DNA of 23,557 nucleotides. Source: CAYWNA01 sp964459305 (GTDB lineage: Bacteria > Planctomycetota > Planctomycetia > Pirellulales > Pirellulaceae). The notes under the pieces were generated by a model that was not told the DNA's origin, ran no database searches, and saw only the letters and a program-made list of their open reading frames with translations. Positions 1 through 7,327 of this stretch are shown here, in pieces. The stretch is from NCBI GenBank assembly GCA_964459305.1, contig CAYWNA010000204.1:1-23557 (forward strand). Direction: 5' to 3'. Both the position numbers and the translations under genes were made by a program. The stretch's first letter is position 1. The number at the start of each line of letters is the position of its first letter.

Positions 1-162
1 TTACGATTAAGAAGGGCCGGTCATACGGTTACTGGGCTGTGAACGCTTACCAAACGCGACGGCTATTTCTCGACCGATCCTGACCCGATACCGTTGCCGA
101 CCCGATATCCCTGCTTCTGCCAGCGCCGTGATCCTTCACGCGGCTAATACTTCACGCCAGAA

Positions 163-184
163 ATGTGCAGATGATTCTACACAT
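163..184. promoter_or_regulatory. Upstream BlaI-type operator (O1)
   Basis: This is an inverted repeat with 8-bp arms, ATGTGCAG and CTACACAT, around a 6-bp spacer, with one mismatch between the arms. It has the same arm sequence, arm length and spacer length as the perfect copy at 204-225, and its centre lies 41 bp (about four helical turns) upstream of that copy. It ends 4 bp before the proposed -35 box. BlaI/MecI-family dimers bind palindromes of this size, so the adjacent repressor gene is the obvious ligand. That pairing is inferred from position. Confidence 0.7.
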
Positions 185-188
185 CCTC

Positions 189-217
189 TTGACCGGCCAA
201 GCAATGTGCAGTAGTAT
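189..217 (+). promoter_or_regulatory. Promoter of the blaI-like/M56 operon
   Basis: A -35 box TTGACC (189-194) and a -10 box TAGTAT (212-217) are separated by exactly 17 bp. The -10 hexamer is exactly the 6-bp spacer of the downstream operator, so a bound repressor would cover it directly. A start point near 224 is inferred, which gives a very short leader before the ATG at 242. Confidence 0.55.
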
Positions 218-225
218 CTGCACAT
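204..225. promoter_or_regulatory. Promoter-proximal BlaI-type operator (O2)
   Basis: This is a perfect inverted repeat, ATGTGCAG and CTGCACAT, with a 6-bp spacer that is also the predicted -10 box. It is immediately followed by the ribosome binding site AAGGAGGG (226-233) of the repressor gene. Together with O1 at 163-184 it forms a tandem operator typical of autoregulated BlaI/MecI systems. Confidence 0.75.
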
Positions 226-241
226 AAGGAGGGTCGGAACC

Positions 242-637
242 ATGTCGTCATTTACCCCGGGCGAATTGTCCGTCATGCAGATTTTGTGGAAGCATGGGGA
301 GATGAAGCCGAGCGAGATCCAAGAGCATTTCCCCGAACCGATCAAGAATCCGGCGCTGCGTTCCTATCTTTCCATTCTCCTGCAAAAGGGACACGTCACG
401 CGACAGAAGCAGGGAAAGGCCTACTTCTACAAGGCCGTGACGCGGCAGCATTCGGCGTTTCGCAGATCGCTGCGAAAGATGGTCGACACCTACTGCGATG
501 GTTCGACCGAGGCCCTGCTAATGTCCCTGATACGGTCGGAGAAGCTTTCTGAGGACGAGTTGCTGAAGCTGAAACGGTTGGCAGACGGGGAAGAGGCTCC
601 ACCGGCCCCACCTAAGCGCATGGGGAAACGCTCATGA
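242..637 (+). CDS. BlaI/MecI/CopY family transcriptional repressor
   Basis: This 131-residue protein is close to the usual BlaI/MecI length. The N-terminal winged helix (about residues 4-70) begins with a GELSVMQILW-type helix, as in this family. The recognition helix and wing follow around NPALRSYLSILLQKG and GKAYFYKAV. The C-terminal half (about 75-115) is the helical dimerisation and protease-sensitive region. A Pro/Lys-rich tail follows. The ATG is preceded by AAGGAGGG with 8-nt spacing. The gene overlaps the next start by 4 nt (ATGA at 634-637), so the two are translationally coupled. In this family the repressor blocks its own operon until cleaved after a signal from the membrane protease. 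The two palindromes upstream fit autoregulation. The signal is unlikely to be a beta-lactam, because the partner lacks a penicillin-binding domain. Confidence 0.93.
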   Translation: MSSFTPGELSVMQILWKHGEMKPSEIQEHFPEPIKNPALRSYLSILLQKGHVTRQKQGKAYFYKAVTRQHSAFRRSLRKMVDTYCDGSTEALLMSLIRSEKLSEDELLKLKRLADGEEAPPAPPKRMGKRS

Positions 638-1428
638 ACACGTCGATGAACTGGCTGCTTCGATTCAGTGAACACGAGGTGCTTTTCGCCACGGCATTGC
701 TGCTGACGAAGATCACCATTCTGCTGGCGGTTGCCTGGTGCGTCCATGGTCTACTGCGAAAATCCAATCCGCGGTGGAGAGTACTGCTCTGGCGGTCGAC
801 CGGCACCGGAATGCTGCTCTTGATCGCCTTGACGGCATGCCCGCCAATCTTGTCTTGGAGCGTACTGCCTCCAGAAGCGCTGCCTTCCGAGCCGCTATCG
901 AGCCGCAATTCTCGGCCTTCGCCCCAGTCGGCAGGGCAGGCGGTGTCTCGTGTCGTTCAGGGAAGCCCGGCTGCCGCCGCGCAGGATGGCGATCAACTGC
1001 CGGCCAGTCAGGCTTCGCGTGAGGATCGCGTGGCCTGGCAGCAATCACGCCCGCACCAACCGTTGGTGACCAGCAAGCCCGATCGACCTGAGCCGTCACC
1101 GGTGGTGACGGAAATCGCCGCCGCGCCAGCCCCTGCTCGGAACCACACCACGGTCGTTCTTTGCGCGATCGGCGGCCTCTGGTTCGCCGGGCTCGTTGGC
1201 CTGGTGACACGGCTTTTTTGGTGTGCGCCGGCTCAGAGCGATCATCAGACGTTCACTGCCCGTTCCCGATTGGGTCTCGGAACAGGCAAAACGTGTGAAA
1301 GACACGCTCGGCTTAAAGCGGTCGATCGAGCTTCGAAAGACGGCAGAAGTTGCCACACCGAGTCTGGCCGGGATTTGGCGACCGGTGGTCCTCTTGCCCG
1401 AGGAGCAAGTGGATATCGCGCGGCGTGA
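634..1428 (+). CDS. N-terminal membrane part of an M56/BlaR1-like sensor protease (frameshifted)
   Basis: This frame encodes the start of the M56 protease that continues in another frame from about 1220. Two hydrophobic segments are visible at about residues 17-40 and 49-72. A Pro/Ser/Gln-rich, low-complexity linker follows (about 75-165), then a third membrane segment at about 170-193. After codon 194, at the T6 run 1214-1219, the translation stops resembling the family, so the out-of-frame tail to the stop at 1428 is probably not meaningful. Removing one T joins residue 194 to a G-V-R-R-L-R-A-type stretch, as expected after the last membrane helix of M56 proteins. The start overlaps the repressor stop in ATGA. 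I regard 634-5690 as one gene with two frameshifts rather than three genes. Confidence 0.7.
   Translation: MNTSMNWLLRFSEHEVLFATALLLTKITILLAVAWCVHGLLRKSNPRWRVLLWRSTGTGMLLLIALTACPPILSWSVLPPEALPSEPLSSRNSRPSPQSAGQAVSRVVQGSPAAAAQDGDQLPASQASREDRVAWQQSRPHQPLVTSKPDRPEPSPVVTEIAAAPAPARNHTTVVLCAIGGLWFAGLVGLVTRLFWCAPAQSDHQTFTARSRLGLGTGKTCERHARLKAVDRASKDGRSCHTESGRDLATGGPLARGASGYRAA
1214..1219 (+). other. Frameshift site 1: T6 run inside the M56 gene
   Basis: The six T residues follow codon CGG-C. With six Ts the upstream frame reads through to 1428 out of phase. With five Ts it enters the frame that carries the M56 catalytic domain without losing residues. The cause may be a homopolymer sequencing error, a real mutation, or transcriptional slippage. 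Sequence alone cannot separate these. Confidence 0.75.
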
Positions 1429-4400
1429 GGAATTGCCGGCCATCCTGATACACGAAACGGCCCACGTGAAGGCTTGCGATTTGCTTTGGAATGGGGTTCT
1501 GCACGCCTTGAGCATGCTGTTCTGGTTTCACCCACTGGTGTGGCGAATTCGTTTCGCCCACGTTGACGCGTGCGATGCAGTGGCCGATTCGTTTGCGGCG
1601 CACCACGTTGGCGACGTAACCCACTACATCCGAACACTAGCCAGGCTGGCGGTACAAATGCACCATCCGGCGCCAGGTGCGGCGTTGGCCATGGCGCAAG
1701 CGTCCAACGTACGGCAACGTATCGAGGCCCTGCAGCGAAAGCTGTTCCATGCGGGGTTACCTCGTGGGCGGATGCTATGCGCCGTGGCCTTGGGAGCGAT
1801 CACCGTCGCGCTTCTCGGCGGCGTGGCACTGACGCGAGCGACAGCCGAACCGCAAGTGGGCGTCTCGTCGTCGGACGATCCAAAGACGGAGGTCGCTCGG
1901 CCCAAAACGACTGAAGCGACATCAGAGCAGGACCGACTTGTGATTCACGCTACGGATGCAGAGACCGGTGAACCGCTTGAGGGAGTGGAGATCCGCTTCT
2001 TCAGCCGGCTTGAAAGAGAACTGTACGAGCCGCGAGTCGAGACCAATGCGAAGGGGGTCGCGAGTGTTCCGTTTGAGTCGGGACGCCAGATCAACTACTT
2101 GCGGATTACCTGTACCAAGAGTGGATATGTACCCTTGCGCCGTGACTGGCAGACAAACCGAAAGAGAGTCCAGTTGCCTGAGGAGGTTTGTTTGGAGTTC
2201 CAACACGGTCAACAGGTCGGCGGAATCGTACAGAACAAACAACGACAACCGATCGAAGAGGCGAAGGTTGAAATCATGATGCCTGTCGGCTGGCCGAAGC
2301 CGCGTGGGCACGTGTTTATCGCCGCCACTCGAACCACGGATGCCGACGGCCGTTGGAGTTGGAACGGAGCGCCGAAGGATCTCGGTCCCCTGCAAGCCGG
2401 AGGCGAGGTGAGTCCGCTCTCTGGCCGGATCGCCATGAAAGCGACCCATCCTATCTATCAAACCGACGTTTTCGACGTCACGGCCGGTCGCAACGGCAGC
2501 AACACGCTGAAGGACGGCCTGCCGGTCGCTGGACGCGTCCTCACGCTTGACGGTGGGCCAATCGCGGGGGCAACCGTGAGAGTCAGCAAGGACGGTTCTT
2601 CGATGGTTCAAGCTGAAGCGGAAACCGATGCCCAAGGCCGATTCCGGTTCACCAACTGCAAACCGGGCAGTGCGGTGGTGATCGTGCAGGCAGAGGACTA
2701 CCGCCCGGAAGTGCGGGGGATCGTCATCGGCTCGCATGAGAGCGTGGATGACATCCAACTTGCACCAGGGCATACGATGCGCGTGCGCGTGGTCGACTCG
2801 GACGGAGAGCCGATCAAGGATGCCGACTTCGTCGTCGGTACGTGGCGTGGATACAAGACGTTGCAGGTGCGTTTGGTTACCGATGAGACGGGCCGAGTCG
2901 AGTGGACCAGCGCCCCCGAAGATACCGTGCAATGCGGCGTCGTGCGATGGGGATACATGAGCGTCAGTATGCCGCTAGTGGCATCCAACGAAGAGCACGT
3001 GATCACGCTGCCGCCGCCGGTAGTCATCAGCGGCAAAGTCACCAATGCCAAGACCGGTGAGCCGATTCCCGCGTTCGAGGTCGGGTGGTCTTCGACGAAA
3101 GTGGACGAACTGGTCCGGAGGCCGGGAGGCGTAATTGACAAGCGATTCTGGCAGGAGGCTGGAATTTCCTACCGGCATGGAGTCTACCGAATCACGTTCG
3201 AATACCCCTACGACGGCGAATACAGGATTTGCGTTGTTGCTCCCGGCTACCAACCGGCTTCGTCGCGTCCGTTTCAGATTGATGAAGGGAGCGTGACGCT
3301 GGACTTCGCTCTTAGGCCAGGTCAAGGCCGATCGGCACCAAGCGAGGCGATCGTGTATTCGCGGCAAACGGCCGAGGATGCGACGAAGCGAAACCGGCTC
3401 GTTGTCCACGCCACCGCCAAGGATACCGGAAAGCCGCTGGGGGGAGTAAAGATTCAGTTCGAGGGCAGTCTCGATCGGTGGGGCTTCGAGCGAGAAGTGG
3501 AAACCAATGACGAGGGGATGGCGAGCATCGAGTGGGATGCGGGGGCGGAATTTGGTCGACTTTCTGCATCCTGCCTGAAGAGCGGTTTCGTCCCGATTCA
3601 CTGCCGATGGGGTTACAGCCAAGGCAAATCGAACCTGCCCGAAGATGTCCACCTGCGATTTCAGGCCGGCAAATGGATTGGCGGCATCGTGCAGGATCAA
3701 GACGGTCGGCCGATCAAAGGAGCTACGGTCAAGGTGAGAAAGATCGTCGACCTGCCTAAGCCTGCCTACTATTGGCACAACGTCGCCGAATTGAAGACGG
3801 ATGCCGAGGGGCGGTGGCGGTGGAAGGGAGTGCCTAGCGATCTGAGTCACTTCGGGATCGATATTTCCCACCCGAGCTACGTGGAAAGGCTGCATCAACT
3901 GACGGCCGGTACTGAGACGCCCTACGTGATAAAGCGGGGCCGGCGCGTGACCGGACGCGTCTTGACTTCCGACGGAACGCCGATCGAAGGAGCTACGGCC
4001 TTGTTTGGGTACGATCGAAGTATGGCGGGCGCGCGGAAGGTGTCCACCAATTCCGAGGGACGATTCGAGGTTGAGAACTGCAAGCCAGGTGAGTCCCTGG
4101 CGACCGTGCAGGCAGAAGGTTACAGTCCCACGCAGCGAGAGATCGTCGTTGGCGAGCATGAGGACTTGGGGGAGTTCCGACTTACCAAGGGGCATACCCT
4201 GCGAGTTCGCATCGTCGACAGTCGTGGAGACCCGCCCAAGTCGGCGTACTTAAAGGTGGAGTCGTGGAAGGGTCACGGGGCCTTGGCTTACTTCGCCTAT
4301 GCCGACGAAGAGGGACGCGTCCTCTGGCAGAGCGCGCCGGAAGACACCGTCCTCTGCACCATCCGCGGAGCCGGATGCTCGGAGCTTACGAACTACCCTC

Positions 4401-4636
4401 TCCAGGCATCGGACGAAGAACACGTGGTCACGCTCGCCCCCGAGTTGATCATCACTGGGAACGTGACGGACGCCAAGACCGGCCAGCCGATACCGTCCTC
4501 CGTCATTTGCCCGGGGTTTGACAGGTCCCCGAACGGAATGTTCTGGGTGTGGAACGGAGAGAATCACTACAAGGGCGGGGCCTACCAATGGAACCCCCGG
4601 GGGCAGATCGCGGGGGGCCCATCGGTTGCGAGTTGA
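1223..4636 (+). CDS. M56 (BlaR1/MecR1-like) metalloprotease domain with repeated carboxypeptidase-regulatory-like modules
   Basis: As an isolated frame this starts at a GTG with no convincing ribosome site, so it is better read as the middle of the 634-5690 gene. In reconstructed numbering the zinc-protease motif HETAH lies at 273-277, followed by the family's FHPLVW stretch and an ACD motif (312-314). A last membrane helix lies at about 380-400, so the rest should be extracytoplasmic. From residue 433 there are Ig-like carboxypeptidase-regulatory modules: a DRLVIHATD-type opening, G-x-V-x-x-x-x-G-x-P-I turns and repeated VETNxxG and TDAxGRW/RF motifs. The whole ~470-residue block recurs from about 920. 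BlaR1 has a penicillin-binding sensor here, so a different ligand or surface contact is likely. The frame breaks again at 4612-4617. Confidence 0.85.
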   Translation: MRRLRAIIRRSLPVPDWVSEQAKRVKDTLGLKRSIELRKTAEVATPSLAGIWRPVVLLPEEQVDIARREELPAILIHETAHVKACDLLWNGVLHALSMLFWFHPLVWRIRFAHVDACDAVADSFAAHHVGDVTHYIRTLARLAVQMHHPAPGAALAMAQASNVRQRIEALQRKLFHAGLPRGRMLCAVALGAITVALLGGVALTRATAEPQVGVSSSDDPKTEVARPKTTEATSEQDRLVIHATDAETGEPLEGVEIRFFSRLERELYEPRVETNAKGVASVPFESGRQINYLRITCTKSGYVPLRRDWQTNRKRVQLPEEVCLEFQHGQQVGGIVQNKQRQPIEEAKVEIMMPVGWPKPRGHVFIAATRTTDADGRWSWNGAPKDLGPLQAGGEVSPLSGRIAMKATHPIYQTDVFDVTAGRNGSNTLKDGLPVAGRVLTLDGGPIAGATVRVSKDGSSMVQAEAETDAQGRFRFTNCKPGSAVVIVQAEDYRPEVRGIVIGSHESVDDIQLAPGHTMRVRVVDSDGEPIKDADFVVGTWRGYKTLQVRLVTDETGRVEWTSAPEDTVQCGVVRWGYMSVSMPLVASNEEHVITLPPPVVISGKVTNAKTGEPIPAFEVGWSSTKVDELVRRPGGVIDKRFWQEAGISYRHGVYRITFEYPYDGEYRICVVAPGYQPASSRPFQIDEGSVTLDFALRPGQGRSAPSEAIVYSRQTAEDATKRNRLVVHATAKDTGKPLGGVKIQFEGSLDRWGFEREVETNDEGMASIEWDAGAEFGRLSASCLKSGFVPIHCRWGYSQGKSNLPEDVHLRFQAGKWIGGIVQDQDGRPIKGATVKVRKIVDLPKPAYYWHNVAELKTDAEGRWRWKGVPSDLSHFGIDISHPSYVERLHQLTAGTETPYVIKRGRRVTGRVLTSDGTPIEGATALFGYDRSMAGARKVSTNSEGRFEVENCKPGESLATVQAEGYSPTQREIVVGEHEDLGEFRLTKGHTLRVRIVDSRGDPPKSAYLKVESWKGHGALAYFAYADEEGRVLWQSAPEDTVLCTIRGAGCSELTNYPLQASDEEHVVTLAPELIITGNVTDAKTGQPIPSSVICPGFDRSPNGMFWVWNGENHYKGGAYQWNPRGQIAGGPSVAS

Positions 4637-4720
4637 CGCTCCCGGGTATCACACCAAGACATCCCGCCTCTTCAAGCCGGACGAGGGGAGCGTGACATTC
4701 GACTTTTCGCTGGAGCGGGG
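1931..4720 (+). repeat. Tandem duplication of a ~470-residue extracytoplasmic module
   Basis: Copy 1 begins at 1931 (D-R-L-V-I-H-A-T-D) and copy 2 at 3392 (N-R-L-V-V-H-A-T-A). The same order of motifs follows in both: VETN, LKSG or TKSG, LPE(E/D)V, GGIVQ, a TDAxGRW turn, GRVLT, a GRFxxxNCKPG turn, G(H/E)(T/T)(M/L)RVR, W(T/Q)SAPEDTV, EEHV(I/V)TL, and VAPGY or DAPGY with DEGSVT. Copy 2 ends near 4720 once the second frameshift is corrected. The copies have diverged clearly at residue level, so the duplication is old. Confidence 0.8.
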
Positions 4721-5690
4721 GACGGACATGGTTGGAACCGTGCTCAATGCCGGGGGCGATCCTGTCCCTGATGCTCGCGTCGGATTAGCCAGAGCAGCAA
4801 GTCGTGCATGCTTGGACGACGGGCACTTCAGTCGCGTCCAGAACGAAGTCGAAGTCGTCTCGACCAATGAGTCCGGCCGTTTCGCATTCCCGCCACAGCG
4901 GGACGAGCCATTCCTGCTGATCGTCACTCACAATTGGGGATTTGCCAAGGTAACGCGAAAGCAATTCGAGAAGTCGTCGGAGATTCGACTGAAACTCTGG
5001 GGGCGGATCGAGGGGCAGGTGTTTCTGGGCGATAAGCCGGATGCGAACCGCACGCTCAACTTTCATGCCAAGCTGGAAGACCAACGGACCTTTGTCTTGA
5101 GCAGCAGTTACTGGGCAAAGACGGATGCCCAAGGTCGGTTCGAACTGGAGCATGTGATACCGGGCCCTGGATCCATCTCGCGCGTGGTCACCACGGAGTA
5201 CTTCAACGGTCCCGTTCCCTCGTCAGGTCAGCGGCGACTGGCTAGCGGCACTATCTCACGTGGCTGGCAACATCCGATTGACGTCAAATCAACCGAGACG
5301 AGCAGCGTAACGATCGGCGGCACGGGGCGACTCGTCGTAGGTCGCATCGAGCTGGACCGCAAGCCCGACGTTACCATCGACTGGACGACGACCGGGCCGG
5401 TGACGATCCAGCGCTGGGACGTGGACAACGATCGAGCGCACGAAGAGACCTTCAAGTGCCATGGCAATTTCGACCAGACCGGCCGGTTCGAGATTCCTGA
5501 CGTACCGCCCGGCAGCTACCGCCTGACATGTCGTGTCCGGGGCGCTTTCTCGCCCAACAGCGAAACGTACCCACCAACGATTGGCAAGGCGGAGCACGAC
5601 TTCACCATCCCGCCGCTTGCTGACACGCAAAGCGACGATCCGCTCGACTTGGGGACAATCACCGTCAAGGTGGATACAGCATCTGAATAG
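4518..5690 (+). CDS. C-terminal carboxypeptidase-regulatory-like part of the M56 sensor (frameshifted)
   Basis: The first ~35 residues of this frame (before about 4618) are out of phase. From the A-H-R-L-R-V-D-A-P-G-Y stretch onward it is the natural continuation of the second module. With one G removed from the G6 run 4612-4617, the distance from GAY to APGY is 24 residues. That is exactly the distance in copy 1, from GVY to APGY. The remainder (about residues 1365-1684 of the restored protein) holds further beta-sandwich modules, with GTVLNAGGDPVPDARV, TNESGRFAFPP and TDAQGRFELEHV signatures. It ends at TGA-free stop TAG (5688-5690). No start codon with a ribosome site is visible near 4518, so independent expression is unlikely. 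Confidence 0.7.
   Translation: MTGPRTECSGCGTERITTRAGPTNGTPGGRSRGAHRLRVDAPGYHTKTSRLFKPDEGSVTFDFSLERGTDMVGTVLNAGGDPVPDARVGLARAASRACLDDGHFSRVQNEVEVVSTNESGRFAFPPQRDEPFLLIVTHNWGFAKVTRKQFEKSSEIRLKLWGRIEGQVFLGDKPDANRTLNFHAKLEDQRTFVLSSSYWAKTDAQGRFELEHVIPGPGSISRVVTTEYFNGPVPSSGQRRLASGTISRGWQHPIDVKSTETSSVTIGGTGRLVVGRIELDRKPDVTIDWTTTGPVTIQRWDVDNDRAHEETFKCHGNFDQTGRFEIPDVPPGSYRLTCRVRGAFSPNSETYPPTIGKAEHDFTIPPLADTQSDDPLDLGTITVKVDTASE
4612..4617 (+). other. Frameshift site 2: G6 run inside the M56 gene
   Basis: Six Gs separate the two frames of the sensor gene. Deleting one restores a module whose length matches the first copy residue for residue. The nearby C5G5 tract at 4594-4603 is a second, less likely position, because moving the shift there would exchange in-frame residues without improving the match. 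Confidence 0.75.
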
Positions 5691-5921
5691 ACAGAGCCGA
5701 GGCGTGAACGGTCGCTGTCCCCGCTCCGCCGCCTGTTGCCGTGTTTTTCAATCCTGGCCGAACGCAAATTCGGCAATTGGCCACGGCAACTCGACGCAAT
5801 CTGCCGAACCAGTCGCAATGGCGAATCGTAGCGACTCGCTGAAGACGAGACGTGCCATCACGCCAATATGTTGCCGCCTGATGTGTCTCTTCATCACGTC
5901 GATGTTACGGTCGAAGGAGCC
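5691..5921. other. Intergenic region between convergent genes
   Basis: No gene was found here. The only structure seen is a 6-bp hairpin, GCCGAA and TTCGGC, at 5757-5774. It has no T-tract on either strand, so I do not call it a terminator. Confidence 0.5.
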
Positions 5922-7301
5922 TCACGAAGTGTTTAACCATGAATCGACGTTGTCGATTGTCCAGGGTTCTCGTTGTTCGCGGCCGAGCATGGCGTTAGCT
6001 TCGTCGTCCTGGTTGAATTCCTCTTTCTCCGGGTTCCAGCGAAGCTTACGGCCCAGTTGCATTGCGATGTTGCCGATGTGGGCAATGGAAATCGTGCGAT
6101 GGCCGATTTCGGCCGGTGCATATGTCTGACCGCCATTCTTGATGCAATCCGTGAAGTCCATATGCTCGCCCCCGGGGACTCCGCCTCCACCGGAGCGTGC
6201 GACGATCGTTTTCGGTCGATGGAGCTGCTTGTCCTCTGGAATCTTGACTTCCAGGATCTTTGGATCGCTGGCCGCCAGCGGTCCGCGCCAGCCGCGGAAC
6301 ATGACCCAGCCCTCGGTCCCCTCGAACTTGATCCCCGGCACCTCGCTCCAAACGTGCATGGTCACGCCGTTGGCGTAGCGATAGTGCAGGTCGAATTCGC
6401 CTGCCGTGTTCCACACCTTCTCTCGCGGCGGGAATATGCCCGTGCCTTCGACTTCCACCGGCCCCGTCTCCTGATGGCCGCTTGCCCATTGGGCCAAATC
6501 GATCATGTGGGCGCCCCAATCCGTGAGCCGGCCACCCGAGTAGGCGAGGTTCCATCGGAACGTGTTGTGGATGCGGGCCGGGCAGTACGGGGCCAACGGG
6601 GCTTGGCCCTGCCACATTTCATAGTTCAGGTGTTCTGGAGGCTCCTGCGTCGTGAAATCGGTGTTGCCTCGGCTGGCGTTGCCTTTCGGCAGAAGTACCT
6701 TGATGTGCCGAAGCTCGCCGATGAAGCCGCCGTGAACCAGCTCGCACATGTAGATGTACGAGTCGATCGACCGATTCTCCGAGGCGGTCTGGAAGGCCAA
6801 TCCCGATTGCTTTGCCTCGTCGGCAAGGACACGGCCCTCGCGAACTGTCAGCGTGAGCGGCTTTTCGCAAATGACATGCTTCCTGGCCTTCAATGCCATG
6901 ATCGCCGGTATCACGTGCCAGTGGTCGGGTGTGGCAACGTCAACCGCGTCGATGTCCTTGCGGTTGATCAAGTCGCGGAAATCGCTGTACACGTCGCAAC
7001 GATAGCTTTGGCCGAGCGCCTTGGAATAACGTGTATTGACTTTCTTCTCGGCATTTGCGAGGTGTTGGGAATCAACATCGCACACAGCGACGACCTGCTG
7101 GTCGGGATTCTCCAACATCCGATCCAGATTCCAGCCGGTTCCGTGCCCGCCGCAGCCGATCAACCCCATGGTGACGCGGTTGCTCGGCGCGATCGTCCCG
7201 GCCAATCCCAAAGCGGAGGATGGAACGACGATGGGCGCCGCCATCACCGCCATTCCTTTGAGAAAACACCTACGTCCTATGGAGTTCTTTCTTTCGTTCA
7301 C
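5922..7301 (-). CDS. Tat-exported Gfo/Idh/MocA family oxidoreductase
   Basis: The start chosen is the GTG at 7301, because a strong site GGAGGAG (7310-7316) lies 8 nt before it. An in-frame ATG at 7325 is closer to the upstream stop but lacks such a site. The product is about 459 residues. It opens with a twin-arginine signal (RRCFLKG, 10-16, then a hydrophobic stretch), so it should be exported folded. A Rossmann nucleotide site G-C-G-G-H-G lies at 49-54, and the family's EKP motif, with the catalytic-site lysine, at 146-148. A later GGRLTDWGAH stretch is typical of planctomycete members. Such enzymes oxidise or epimerise sugars and related polyols using tightly bound NAD(P); the substrate cannot be read from sequence. 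It follows the TIM-barrel gene by 26 nt (8 to the in-frame ATG), consistent with an operon. Confidence 0.9.
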   Translation of the reverse strand: MNERKNSIGRRCFLKGMAVMAAPIVVPSSALGLAGTIAPSNRVTMGLIGCGGHGTGWNLDRMLENPDQQVVAVCDVDSQHLANAEKKVNTRYSKALGQSYRCDVYSDFRDLINRKDIDAVDVATPDHWHVIPAIMALKARKHVICEKPLTLTVREGRVLADEAKQSGLAFQTASENRSIDSYIYMCELVHGGFIGELRHIKVLLPKGNASRGNTDFTTQEPPEHLNYEMWQGQAPLAPYCPARIHNTFRWNLAYSGGRLTDWGAHMIDLAQWASGHQETGPVEVEGTGIFPPREKVWNTAGEFDLHYRYANGVTMHVWSEVPGIKFEGTEGWVMFRGWRGPLAASDPKILEVKIPEDKQLHRPKTIVARSGGGGVPGGEHMDFTDCIKNGGQTYAPAEIGHRTISIAHIGNIAMQLGRKLRWNPEKEEFNQDDEANAMLGREQREPWTIDNVDSWLNTS

Positions 7302-7327
7302 GGTAATGTCTCCTCCGTTCGTCATGG

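Noticed and set aside
79..112. Direct repeat of GACCCGATA near the left end
   Set aside because: Only two 9-nt copies were seen, with no link to a gene or element. It is not more than simple chance in this composition.
1922..4195. Long minus-strand frames (1922-2932, 2975-4195) opposite the M56 gene
   Set aside because: They lack recognisable domains and ribosome sites, and they oppose clear repeated modules in the + frame.
5757..5774. Hairpin GCCGAA-N6-TTCGGC as terminator between the M56 and oxidoreductase genes
   Set aside because: The stem has only 6 bp and no T-tract follows on either strand.
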